Shown here piece after piece: positions 34,042-42,060 of a DNA stretch of 42,414 bases (the first letter of the stretch is position 1; every line of letters starts with the position of its first letter). Source of the DNA: Betaproteobacteria bacterium. GTDB taxonomy: Bacteria > Pseudomonadota > Gammaproteobacteria > Burkholderiales > Ga0077523. The translations under genes and the position numbers were made by a program. A model generated the notes under the pieces. That model did no database searches. It had not been told where the DNA came from and saw nothing but the letters and a program-made list of their open reading frames with translations. Location: NCBI GenBank assembly GCA_016125475.1, contig WGLR01000038.1, forward strand, positions 1 through 42,414, given 5' to 3'.

Positions 34042-34153
34042 GTCGACCCCCCTCCCCCCCGACGCGGCTCTCTCGGCCGGCCGATCGGATTCGCACATCA
34101 CGCCATGCACGACTGGCACGGGCCGCACGACCGGCCCGGCGGTCGTGCGCATT

Positions 34154-35491
34154 TCAGGTACGCATCATCCCCTCGAGCTCGTCCTCCGCCCAGGCGAGCG
34201 TGCGATCGAGCGAGTCGCCCGCGAACGCGTAGCGCGCGACCATCTTCGGCATGGTGGCCTGTGTATAGATCTGGTTCGCGATCGCCGTGGGGGCGGGCGC
34301 GGCCGCGATCGAGACGATCGTGTCGCCGCGTGGCGGGTAGTTGTAGATGGTGCCCTTGGGCGGCCCTTCCTCCGCCCAGACCTTGAAGTCACGCAGCCCC
34401 GAAAAGCCCGGGATGTCGTAGCCGCCACTGCCCTCGACGAGCTTTTCGACCTGCGGGCGCTGCGAAAGGAACGTGATGAGGCTCTTCGCGGCGGGCTTGT
34501 TGCGGGAGAAGTTCCAGACGCCCCAGTAGAACGGCAGGCCTGCCACGAAGCGCCCCTTCGGCCCTTTCGGCCCGGAGAACGTCCACAGTTCGCGCGCGAT
34601 CTTCGGCGCGTCGCGCTTCGCGACCGCCCACGCGCTCGGCGGATTCATGATGAGCGAACCCTTCCCGGAGATGAGCCACTTGTTGTTCGACGCGTCGTCC
34701 CATGCCGTGACGTCGGGCGGCAGGAAACTCGCGAGGCGCTTGGCGTATTCGAGGACCTGTTTCACGGCGTCGGAGCGCACCGTGATGTTGCCCTGCGCGT
34801 CGACGATGTCGGCACCGAACGCGGAGAACATGGCGCCGACCCAGTCGGTCGAGTCGGTCGTCTGCCCGAGGCCGAGGCCGAACGGGAAACCCGCCTTCTG
34901 GCAGCGCTGCGCGGCGTTCGCGAATTCGTCCCAGGTCCAATGATCCGTCAGCGCCTTGTCAGGTTCGCCGTGTCCCGGGTACATCTTCGTGATGTCGAGG
35001 CCCGCGGCTTTCCTGAAGATGTCGATGCGCCCGCACGGCGGCTTGGTCTGACTGCCCGGCGTCGCGGGCACCGCGAGCCAGCGGCCGTCCTGTCGGCCGA
35101 GGTACTTCACGACATCGACGACATCGCCGTTCTCCTCGATGAGCCGCGACATGATGTCGTCCATGGACTCGAGGTGCCGCTCCTGGGCGGTGACCCACCA
35201 CGTGGGCATGGACAGGATGTCGTGACCGGCCTTGGCCTGCGCCTCGGACGCGATCGTGAGCATGAGCTTGTTGCCCTGCGAGGTGATGTAGTCGATCTGA
35301 ATGTCGACCTTTTCCTTCTTCGCCCATTCGTGGCAGAGCTTCGTGAGCACCGCATTGGCACCTGGCACCCAGTGGTCCCAGAAGCCGATGTTGAGCGTCC
35401 CGGCGGCGCGGGAGGTGTGAACGTACGGTGCGAGACCGAGACCTGCCGTGGTGGCGAGAAAGCGGCGCCGATCGAACTTCGCAGACGTCAT
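34154..35491 (-). CDS. ABC importer substrate-binding protein 1 (Tat-exported)
   Basis: 445 residues, same length as its neighbour. Most positions are identical, including stretches such as LMLTIASEAQA, GQTTDSTDWVGA and SAWAVAKRDAPK. Twin-arginine signal in MTSAKFDRRRFLATTAGLGL. Start ATG 35491 with GGAGGAG upstream on the minus strand. It is the first gene of the importer operon. Tandem duplication followed by divergence is likely; the differences fall mainly at ligand-facing positions by inference only. Confidence 0.93.
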   Translation of the reverse strand: MTSAKFDRRRFLATTAGLGLAPYVHTSRAAGTLNIGFWDHWVPGANAVLTKLCHEWAKKEKVDIQIDYITSQGNKLMLTIASEAQAKAGHDILSMPTWWVTAQERHLESMDDIMSRLIEENGDVVDVVKYLGRQDGRWLAVPATPGSQTKPPCGRIDIFRKAAGLDITKMYPGHGEPDKALTDHWTWDEFANAAQRCQKAGFPFGLGLGQTTDSTDWVGAMFSAFGADIVDAQGNITVRSDAVKQVLEYAKRLASFLPPDVTAWDDASNNKWLISGKGSLIMNPPSAWAVAKRDAPKIARELWTFSGPKGPKGRFVAGLPFYWGVWNFSRNKPAAKSLITFLSQRPQVEKLVEGSGGYDIPGFSGLRDFKVWAEEGPPKGTIYNYPPRGDTIVSIAAAPAPTAIANQIYTQATMPKMVARYAFAGDSLDRTLAWAEDELEGMMRT

Positions 35492-35936
35492 GAAAAACTC
35501 CTCCATCCAGATTTTTCGTGATGGCCGTTTTCTTGGAGTTGTAGTCGGTCTGGCGCATGGTCGACCGCACGTATGCTAGTCGTGCTTTCGACCCGGGTCG
35601 AGGGAATTTGGTTCGCCGGTGATGGTGCAGCGCAACGGAATCATCCCCGGCAGTGATTTGTTCTGCAGTGCAATGTCGGCACGCCGCACGCGTCCCGCCG
35701 GTCGCGCCACGCCGGGCGGGTTCTCCGTCCGTTCTCGCCGTCGCGGCACGTCGCCGCTGTCATCGCGGACGCGCCGCGCGCGTTGCGCCACACTGGGCGC
35801 CCGCACCTTTTGACTTATGATCGGCGCGACGCCGCGGCCGGGAGCCCGATCGGACATACCGCTCACGCCGCGATTCCACGAGCGCCCGCCATGCGGGCGG
35901 CTCACGCGCAGGATCCATTCGACGAGGGGTGACGAG
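35492..35936. promoter_or_regulatory. Divergent control region between importer and aldolase genes
   Basis: 445 bp without a gene, between the divergent binding-protein gene and the HpcH/HpaI gene. Landmarks are an inverted repeat GCACG-N9-CGTGC (35567-35585) about 76 bp upstream of the importer start, a sequence TATGAT (35816-35821) resembling a -10 box for the rightward gene without a clear -35, and no obvious repeats. Both operons could respond to one regulator; none is encoded in the window. Confidence 0.35.
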
Positions 35937-36725
35937 ATGAGAGAGAACAAGGTGCGGTCGGTCTGGCAACGCGGCGAGGCCGTCGTGAACGGGTGGCTCG
36001 GCATTCCGAGCGCGGCCGCCGCCGAGAACATGGCGCAGGCCAACTGGGACTCTCTCACCGTGGACCTGCAGCACGGGCTCGTGGACTACCAGACTGCAGT
36101 CACCATGATGCAGGCCGTGAGCACGACGGACATCACGCCGCTCGCACGCGTGCCGTGGTGCGAGCCGGGCATCATCATGAAGCTGCTCGACGCCGGCGCC
36201 TGCGGCATCATCTGCCCGATGATCAACACGCGGAAGGACTGCGAGGCGTTCGTCGGCGCGTGCCGCTATGCCCCGGCCGGTTACCGCAGCTTCGGTCCCG
36301 TGCGCGCACTGTGGTACCAGGGCGCGGACTACTTCAAGCACGCGAACGACTACATCGTCGCGATCGCGATGATCGAGACGCGCCAGGCCGTCGACAACCT
36401 CGACGACATCCTGAGCGTGCCCGGTCTAGACGGGATCTACATCGGCCCGAACGATCTCGCGATCTCGCTCGGCCGCCCCCCTTCAGGCGTGCCGACGGAC
36501 AAGCTCGTCGTCGACACGATCAAGACGATCCTGGCGGGCACGAAGAAGCACGGCAAGCCTGCCGGCATCCACTGCGGGTCGACCGCGATGGCGAAGGAAA
36601 TGATCGAACTGGGCTTCCAGTTCGTGACGCTGCTCGCGGACAACGCATTCCTGAACGCGGCAGCGAAGAGCGCCGTGAGCGAGGTGCGCGAAGGCATCTC
36701 CGTGAAGGCGAGCGGTTCGTACTGA
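35937..36725 (+). CDS. HpcH/HpaI family aldolase
   Basis: 262 residues. Conserved sites are VNGWLGIPSAAAAENMAQANWDSLTVDLQHG (catalytic His in DLQHG), the metal-binding Glu in MIETRQAVDNLDDI, and GIYIGPNDLAISLG with the metal Asp. The family performs class II retro-aldol cleavage of 2-oxo-4-hydroxy acids such as 4-hydroxy-2-oxoheptanedioate to pyruvate plus an aldehyde. Start ATG 35937 with GACGAG upstream; the 302-codon frame to 35817 has an unconserved extension. Seven bp before the amidase, so one operon. Confidence 0.94.
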   Translation: MRENKVRSVWQRGEAVVNGWLGIPSAAAAENMAQANWDSLTVDLQHGLVDYQTAVTMMQAVSTTDITPLARVPWCEPGIIMKLLDAGACGIICPMINTRKDCEAFVGACRYAPAGYRSFGPVRALWYQGADYFKHANDYIVAIAMIETRQAVDNLDDILSVPGLDGIYIGPNDLAISLGRPPSGVPTDKLVVDTIKTILAGTKKHGKPAGIHCGSTAMAKEMIELGFQFVTLLADNAFLNAAAKSAVSEVREGISVKASGSY

Positions 36726-36732
36726 GGCATTC

Positions 36733-38139
36733 ATGAAGAAGCCCCACGAACTGTCCGCTCCCGAACTCACGGCCGCGTACGCGGCCGGCTCGCTCTCGCC
36801 GGTCCAGGTCACGGAGCACCTGCTCGACCACATTGCGCGCTCGGAGCCGCACGTGAACGCGATGTACGTCGTCGACCGCGACGGTGCGATGGAACAGGCG
36901 CAGTCATCGGCCCGACGCTGGCAGGCCGGCAAGGCGCTGTCGCCGCTCGACGGCGTTCCGGTCACGCTCAAGGACAACATCGTCACGCGCGGTCAGCCGG
37001 CCCCGATCGGCACGAAGGCCAACGAAGGATTGCCGGCAGCGGCCGCCGACGCCCCGCCGGCCGCACGCGTGCGCGAGGCCGGCTGCGTGATGCTCGGCAA
37101 GACGACCATGCCCGACTACGGGATGCTCAGTTCCGGCCTCTCGAGCCTCCACGGCGTCACGCGCAATCCGTGGCAACTCGATCGCAACACGTCGGGATCC
37201 AGCTCGGGGGCCGGCGCCGCCGCGGCAGCGCGTTACGCACCGCTGCACCTCGGCACGGACATCGGCGGGTCCGTGCGCCTGCCTGCGACGCACTGCGGCA
37301 TCTTCGCGCTCAAGCCGAGCTACGGACGCGTGCCCATCCATCCTCCGTTCATGGGCCGCATCACGGGGCCGATGACACGCTCCGTGCACGACGCCGCACT
37401 GCTCATGAACGTGCTCGCGCAGCCGGACGCGCGCGACTACACGAGCCTGCCGGACCTGCGCATCGACTTCACGCACGAACTCGACGCGATCGAGCCGAAG
37501 CGGCTGCGGATCGGCTTCCTGCCGGACATGCGCGTGGGCCTTGCCGTGGATCCCGAGGTGCGGGCCGCGGCGAAGGCGACTGCCGACGCACTCGCAAAGG
37601 CCGGTGCGGTCGTGGAGGAGATCCCCTCGTACCTGACCCCCGACATGATCGAGGGCATGTGCCGGTTCTTCGAGGTGCGGCTCTACAACGACTTCGCGGC
37701 ACTGCCGCGGGAACGTCAGCAGAAGGTCCTGCCTTTCGTGGCCGAGTGGTGCACCTGGCGCGCCGGACAGGCCACGGGCAGCGACGTGATGGCCGCGTAC
37801 ATGCAGATCCTCGCGATGCGCGAGGCCGCGGTGGCCGCCTGCGAGCCGTACGACTTCGTGATCTCGCCGACGTCGCCGATCCTGCCCTACGAGGCGGAAC
37901 TGGCCTGTCCCGGCAACGACCCGCACGACGCGCTGCCCCACATCGCATTCACGCTGCCGTACAACATGTCGGAACAGCCGGCCGCGTCGATCAACTGGAC
38001 CGCATCGGCGTCTGGTCTGCCGATCGGCGTGCAGATCATCGGCCGCCGGTTCGACGACGCGGGCGTGCTGCGACTGTCGCGGCTCGTGGAACAGCTGCGG
38101 CCGGCACAGAAGGACTGGCCGGCAGTCCCGGGCGAATAG
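36733..38139 (+). CDS. Amidase signature family amidase
   Basis: 468 residues. Triad residues are K80 in VPVTLKDNI, the cis-Ser in SGSSSGAG (S157/S158) and nucleophile S180 in GTDIGGSVRLPA. In sequence it differs clearly from the other amidase (26954-28363) beyond the catalytic core. Seven bp downstream of the aldolase, so it probably acts on the same compound class, releasing the acid from an amide. Substrate unknown. Confidence 0.93.
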   Translation: MKKPHELSAPELTAAYAAGSLSPVQVTEHLLDHIARSEPHVNAMYVVDRDGAMEQAQSSARRWQAGKALSPLDGVPVTLKDNIVTRGQPAPIGTKANEGLPAAAADAPPAARVREAGCVMLGKTTMPDYGMLSSGLSSLHGVTRNPWQLDRNTSGSSSGAGAAAAARYAPLHLGTDIGGSVRLPATHCGIFALKPSYGRVPIHPPFMGRITGPMTRSVHDAALLMNVLAQPDARDYTSLPDLRIDFTHELDAIEPKRLRIGFLPDMRVGLAVDPEVRAAAKATADALAKAGAVVEEIPSYLTPDMIEGMCRFFEVRLYNDFAALPRERQQKVLPFVAEWCTWRAGQATGSDVMAAYMQILAMREAAVAACEPYDFVISPTSPILPYEAELACPGNDPHDALPHIAFTLPYNMSEQPAASINWTASASGLPIGVQIIGRRFDDAGVLRLSRLVEQLRPAQKDWPAVPGE

Positions 38140-38485
38140 AAGGCCGCGCAGCACAAGAGATCCACCGTAGGGTGCCGCAGCGCGCACCGGCGATCGTCAG
38201 CCTGCGGCGAACCCGCGCATGCACACGCGGCGTGGGCCGTGCCCACCCTACCCGAACACCACGGTAGGGTGCCGCACCGCGCACCGGCGATCGTCGGCCT
38301 GCGGCGAACCCGCGCATGCATGCACGGCGTGGGCCGTGCCCACCCGACGGCCGGTGTCGGGTGCCGCACCGCGCACCGACCGGCGCCCGCCATCGCGGTC
38401 GCATCTGACGCGACCCACCGGTCACGTCCACGCGTCCGTCGCGCATCGACGACCGCGGACCGCCCGTCGACTCTATCGTCGAGGC
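38140..38485. repeat. REP array upstream of the RAYT gene
   Basis: No gene. Contains three REP-pair units: 38167 (GTAGGGTGCCGCAGCGCGCACC type), 38264 (97 bp later) and a degenerate one at about 38356. Each is followed by a reversed hairpin GTGGGCCGTGCCCACCC. A core containing CGGCGATCGTC and GCGGCGAACCCGCGCATG is repeated between them. Confidence 0.8.
38167..38378. repeat. Tandem REP/BIME array
   Basis: Period 97 bp then about 92 bp. Copies 1 and 2 keep the intact GTAG head, copy 3 has GTCG. The arrangement of forward head hairpin plus reversed tail hairpin is that of a BIME, lying 108 bp upstream of the transposase that probably moves it. Confidence 0.85.
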
Positions 38486-39031
38486 ATGTCCCGCTATCGC
38501 CGTGCGCCCGTCGAGGGCGCCACCTACTTCTTCACGGTCGTCACGCACCACCGGCGCCCCTGGCTCGTCGACGATCGCGTGCGGGCCGTCCTGCGCGAGG
38601 CGATCATCCAGACACGTCAGGCGCTGCCCTTCACCCTGGACGCAATCGTGCTCCTTCCGGACCATCTGCACTGCATCTGGACCCTGCCGCGCGACGATGC
38701 CGACTTCGGCAAGCGGTGGGGTCTCATCAAGGCGCGCGTGAGCCGGGTCGCGGCGGGCGATATTCCGGACGTCCGTGCGGTGTCACGGTCACGAGGCCGC
38801 CGACGCGAGCACGCGTTCTGGCAGCGACGCTTCCGGGAGCACCGCATCCGCGACGAAGAAGATTACGCGCGCCACGTCGACTACATCCACGCGAACCCGG
38901 TGAAGCACGGTCTCGCGATGGCCGCGGCGGACTGGCCGTATTCCTCGTTTCACCGTTTCGTCGCGCGCGGCATCTATCCACTCGACTGGATGGCGACCTC
39001 GAAGGACGACACCCACACCTTTGGCGAATGA
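38486..39031 (+). CDS. REP-associated tyrosine transposase (RAYT, Y1_Tnp)
   Basis: 181 residues. Y1 transposase motifs are complete: HUH-type H60-L-H62 in LLPDHLHCIW, FWQRRFREHRIRDEEDY and the catalytic tyrosine motif DYIHANPVKHGL (Y133). The family excises and copies REP hairpins headed by a GTAG-type tetranucleotide. The gene is flanked by GTAG-headed REP arrays on its left (38167-38378) and right (39185), a REPtron arrangement. Start ATG 38486 (MSRYRRAPVEG) is chosen as the beginning of the conserved domain; longer frames to 38219 run back through the repeats. Confidence 0.93.
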   Translation: MSRYRRAPVEGATYFFTVVTHHRRPWLVDDRVRAVLREAIIQTRQALPFTLDAIVLLPDHLHCIWTLPRDDADFGKRWGLIKARVSRVAAGDIPDVRAVSRSRGRRREHAFWQRRFREHRIRDEEDYARHVDYIHANPVKHGLAMAAADWPYSSFHRFVARGIYPLDWMATSKDDTHTFGE

Positions 39032-39184
39032 CGACGGCAGGCACCTTGCGCGATCTGCCACGCCCCGTTGCATGCGCGTGAGGCACCGGGTCTTCAAGGC
39101 CTACGCATTCAGTCGGATCCCCGGCTTCGCAGTCGATTCGCGCATTCGACGTCCGCCTGCCGCGATGGTCACGACCAGCAAGAT

Positions 39185-39204
39185 GTAGGGTGCGTACGAC
39201 GCAC
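39185..39204 (+). repeat. REP hairpin, GTAG head
   Basis: GTAGGGTGCGTACGACGCAC: GTAG head then GTGCGT/ACGCAC stem, 154 bp downstream of the RAYT stop. Confidence 0.75.
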
Positions 39205-39305
39205 AGGACGTCGGCCGGATTGAAAGTGAGGGCGAACCACGACACGTTCCAATCGGCGGTGTGGCATTTCGCGATGACCGCGTGCGCGGTGCGCACCCTG
39301 CGCGC

Positions 39306-39407
39306 CGCTGGCCATACTCGTCGTTTCACCGTTTCGTCGCCCGCGGCATCCATCCGCCGGACTGGACGGGACGCGTGGAAGGCGACGTGGACGACCGTGG
39401 TGAATGA
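39306..39407 (+). pseudogene. 3' fragment of a second RAYT gene
   Basis: This stretch reads RWPYSSFHRFVARGIHPPDW followed by 13 further codons to TGA at 39405. It matches the C-terminus of the intact RAYT (residues 149-181), where DWPYSSFHRFVARGI is nearly the same. Everything upstream is missing and the fragment starts right beside a REP hairpin (39282-39300), so it is a 5'-truncated copy, probably from recombination or aborted transposition. Confidence 0.85.
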
Positions 39408-39465
39408 CGGCGACGACGGGCCACCGCGTTCCGGCCCGACACGCCCGTGTCACAATCCGGCTCTC

Positions 39466-39479
39466 GTTGAACGGTCAAC
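39466..39479. promoter_or_regulatory. Short inverted repeat upstream of enolase-family gene
   Basis: GTTGA-ACGG-TCAAC, 5-bp perfect arms, 22 bp upstream of the GTG start and about 8 bp before the AAGGAG ribosome-binding site. GntR- or LacI-type operators often have this form. No regulator gene is nearby. Confidence 0.3.
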
Positions 39480-39501
39480 ATTCCACGAAGGAGCTGTCCA
39501 C

Positions 39502-40596
39502 GTGAAGATCACGAACATCGAAACGATCGTCGTCCGCATCCCCCGCTCCGCCGCAGCGGGCTCGTCCGGTTTCGGCGGCAAGGCCTGGGCGACGATCGAC
39601 ACCCTGCTCGTGCGCGTCGATACCGACGAGGGCATCACGGGCTGGGGCGAGGCGTTCGGATACAACATCATCCCCGCGACCAGGGTCACGATCGACGAGG
39701 TGATCGCACCGCTCGTGATCGGGCGCGACGCCTCGCAGATCGAGCCGATGATGGCCGAACTGCACCACAAGCTGCACATCTTCGGGCGCAGCGGGCCCGC
39801 GATCTTCGGACTCGGCGGCATCGACATCGCTCTCTGGGACATCGCGGGCAAGCGTGCGGGGATGCCCGTGCACCAGCTGCTCGGCGGGACTGCCCACAAG
39901 GACCTTCCCGCGTACGCGAGCCTCATGCCGTACGGCGACCCGAAGCGCGTCGCGGACGTCGTCGGCAGGACGCTGGAAGAAGGCTACGAGTACGTGAAGC
40001 TGCACGAGACGACCACCCCTGCCACGCGCGCCGCGCGCGACGCCGCACCGGACGTGAAGCTCATGCTCGACACGAACTGCCCGTGGACGCTCCGCGAGGC
40101 GAGCCGGATGGCGATCGAGCTCGAGGAGTGCAACCTCTTCTGGCTCGAGGAACCCATCTGGCCCCCCGAGAACTACGCGGGCCTCGCGCACCTGCGCACG
40201 ATCTCCGGCATTCCGCTCGCGGCAGGCGAGAACGCGACGACGGTGATGCAGTTCGAGCAGATGTTCGAGGCGGGCGCGGTGGACGTCGCACAGCCGAGCC
40301 CCACCAAGGTGGGCGGCATCACGGAACTGCGCAAGGTCGCGACGCTCGCAGCCGCACACAACGTGACGGTGGTTCCGCACACGCCGTACTTCGGGCCGGG
40401 CTTTCTGGCGGGGCTGAACGTCTCGTCGACGCTGGCTCGCGAGACACCGATCGAGTGGCTCTACACGGGGATGACCACGACCCTCTACGGCGATGCGATC
40501 GAGCCGAAGAACGGGCGCGTGACGGTACCGACCGGACCGGGGCTCGGGATCGATCCCGATCCGAAAGTCATCGCGGAATTCCGGGACAAGGCGTAG
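39502..40596 (+). CDS. Enolase-superfamily enzyme (mandelate racemase/MLE type)
   Basis: 364 residues. Barrel residues: K166-L-H168 in YVKLHE at the second-strand lysine site (the usual KxK is KxH here), metal ligands D190 (MLDTN), E216 (WLEEP) and E243 (AAGEN), and H293 in VPHTPYFGPG as base. The N-terminal capping domain begins KITNIETIVVRIP. The active site supports abstraction of the alpha-proton of a carboxylate, giving dehydration, racemisation or cycloisomerisation. GTG start 39502 is fixed by AAGGAG at 39488-39493. The substrate is unknown; KxH placements differ from mandelate racemase and may mark another subgroup. Confidence 0.9.
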   Translation: MKITNIETIVVRIPRSAAAGSSGFGGKAWATIDTLLVRVDTDEGITGWGEAFGYNIIPATRVTIDEVIAPLVIGRDASQIEPMMAELHHKLHIFGRSGPAIFGLGGIDIALWDIAGKRAGMPVHQLLGGTAHKDLPAYASLMPYGDPKRVADVVGRTLEEGYEYVKLHETTTPATRAARDAAPDVKLMLDTNCPWTLREASRMAIELEECNLFWLEEPIWPPENYAGLAHLRTISGIPLAAGENATTVMQFEQMFEAGAVDVAQPSPTKVGGITELRKVATLAAAHNVTVVPHTPYFGPGFLAGLNVSSTLARETPIEWLYTGMTTTLYGDAIEPKNGRVTVPTGPGLGIDPDPKVIAEFRDKA

Positions 40597-40617
40597 GGGA
40601 AGCGCCGGCCCGCGGGT

Positions 40618-40663
40618 GCCCCCCACCCGGCCTCCCCCGCTCGCGCGGAGGGAGGGGCCGGAG
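40618..40663. repeat. C-rich/G-rich hairpin repeat
   Basis: CCCCCACCCGGCCTCCCCCG arm, CTCGCG turn and CGGAGGGAGGGG arm. Confidence 0.6.
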
Positions 40664-40672
40664 AGGCAGACC

Positions 40673-40753
40673 GTAGGATGCGCACGGCGCACCGCGTATC
40701 GGCCCGGGCAGCAACTCCGCTTTCGCCACGCCGGTGCGTGGTACGCACCCTAC
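40673..40753. repeat. Forward and reversed REP pair
   Basis: GTAGGATGCGCACGGCGCACC-type forward hairpin at 40673-40693 and GGTGCGTGGTACGCACC-CTAC reversed hairpin at 40733-40753. Confidence 0.75.
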
Positions 40754-40800
40754 GGTCGCCGTCGCGGAGGGGGCAAGTTCACGCACGGCACACCGGCACG

Positions 40801-40891
40801 CGCCCCCCTCCCATCCTCCCCCCGCTCGGGCGGAGGGAGGGGCCTGCGCAGGGGCCGCATGTTCTCCCTCCCTCGCTCGCGGGGGAGGGGA
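40801..40891. repeat. Two C-rich/G-rich hairpin repeats
   Basis: One at 40801-40855 (CCCCCCTCCCATCC arm, GCTCGGGC turn, GGAGGGAGGGGCC arm) and one at 40861-40891 (CTCCCTCCCTCG arm, GCTCGC turn, GGGGGAGGGG arm). Confidence 0.6.
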
Positions 40892-40963
40892 GTCGTTCGC
40901 GCGCGCGAGGTGTTGTACGCGCCCCCCCCCCCGCAAGCGGCAGCGGGAATTCGGGCGACGCCC

Positions 40964-40984
40964 GGTGCGCCGTGCGCACCCTAC
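40964..40984 (-). repeat. REP hairpin overlapping the racemase-family stop codon
   Basis: On the minus strand GTAG followed by GGTGCGCACGGCGCACC. The TAG of the head (40981-40983) is the stop of the mandelate-racemase-type gene, just as at 28544-28546. Confidence 0.8.
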
Positions 40985-42060
40985 GACGCGCGGTGCTTCG
41001 CGACCATCTCCTCGTTCCACTCCATGCCGAGGCCGGGACGATCGGGCGGCGTGAGCGTGCCGTCGACGAGCGGGAAGGGATCCTTCAGCAGCTGCCCCAT
41101 GACGTCCATGTGCTCGAGCCAGTGCGCCGTCGGCGTTGCGCACAGCAGATGGCTGCTCGCCTCCACGAACGTGTGTGACGACATCTCCACGCCCGACACG
41201 CGCGCGAGTGCAGCGGTGTCGAGCCAGCCGGTCACGCCGCGGATGAACTGCGGATCGATCATCACGTAGTCCATCGACTTCGCCGCAAGCGCGGTCTGCA
41301 TGTCCTCGGGACCGTTGAAGTTCTCCCCGATCTGGATCGGCGTGGTGACCGCGTCGGCGAGCCGCGCATTGCCGTCGTAGTCGTCCGCGAGGATCGGTTC
41401 CTCGATCCACTCGAGCCCTTCGTCGTCCAGTGCCCGGCAGCGGATCATGGCCTCGGCGAGCGTGAGCGACTGGTTGTAGTCGATCATGAGCGCGCGATCA
41501 CCGAGCACCTTCTTCGCGGCACGAATCGCGGCGAGATCTTCCGCGAGCGTCGGGAAGCCCGCCTTGATCTTGAGGCCCGGGTAGTTCTCGCGCACGGCTT
41601 CCTCGGCGACCTCGACCACGCTCTTCGCGTCGTACAGGCCCACGCTGTAATAGGGCTTCAGCGCGCGCGGCTGCGCACCGAGCGTTGCGTAGAGGGGTTC
41701 GTTACGGGATTTCGCATAGGCGTCCCAGAGCGCCATGTCCAGACCGCCCATCGCCGTCGCGAACGTGTTCTTCACGCCCCAGAGCCGCATGCGCTTCAGC
41801 AGAAAGTCGTGAACGTCGCGCGGCGCGGCGGGCATGCCCTTCACGAGCGCGCCGAGCGACTGGATCGAGCCCTCGAGCGCGGGCAGCAGTTCACCGAAGT
41901 AGATCTGCGAATACGCGCGCCCGATCACGCCGTCCTCGCGTTCGACGTCGATCAGCACGACCGGAAAGTGCGGAATGAAACCGGATGCGTTGCGCAACGG
42001 ACGACGGATCGGCGCATTGACGCGGGTCGTGCGGATCTCGCGAATCCCGGCGACGCTCAT
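40981..42060 (-). CDS. Mandelate racemase-type enolase-superfamily enzyme
   Basis: 359 residues. Every catalytic residue of Pseudomonas putida mandelate racemase is aligned: K164-x-K166 (LKIKAG), D194 in IDYNQS, metal ligands E220 (WIEEP) and E246 (IGENF), H296 in SSHTF and E316 in TAHWLE. IDYNQSL and TPTAHWLE match the racemase closely. The enzyme should interconvert the enantiomers of a 2-hydroxy acid by proton transfer at the alpha carbon. Start overlaps the stop of the tautomerase gene (ATGA, 42057-42060), so they are co-translated. The natural substrate is not mandelate with certainty. Confidence 0.93.
   Translation of the reverse strand: MSVAGIREIRTTRVNAPIRRPLRNASGFIPHFPVVLIDVEREDGVIGRAYSQIYFGELLPALEGSIQSLGALVKGMPAAPRDVHDFLLKRMRLWGVKNTFATAMGGLDMALWDAYAKSRNEPLYATLGAQPRALKPYYSVGLYDAKSVVEVAEEAVRENYPGLKIKAGFPTLAEDLAAIRAAKKVLGDRALMIDYNQSLTLAEAMIRCRALDDEGLEWIEEPILADDYDGNARLADAVTTPIQIGENFNGPEDMQTALAAKSMDYVMIDPQFIRGVTGWLDTAALARVSGVEMSSHTFVEASSHLLCATPTAHWLEHMDVMGQLLKDPFPLVDGTLTPPDRPGLGMEWNEEMVAKHRAS

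Larger units (their letters stand above)
39032..39501. other. Intergenic region with REPs and a transposase fragment
   Basis: No intact gene. Contains a forward REP (39185-39204), a reversed REP-like hairpin (39282-39300) directly adjoining the RAYT remnant (39306-39407), and a short inverted repeat (39466-39479) just ahead of the enolase-family gene. Confidence 0.7.
40597..40980. repeat. Repeat-filled intergenic region
   Basis: No gene. From left: C-rich/G-rich hairpin (40618-40663), forward REP (40673-40693), reversed REP (40733-40753), C-rich/G-rich hairpin (40801-40855), a second one (40861-40891), and the reversed REP that reaches the neighbouring stop codon (40964-40984). Confidence 0.8.
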
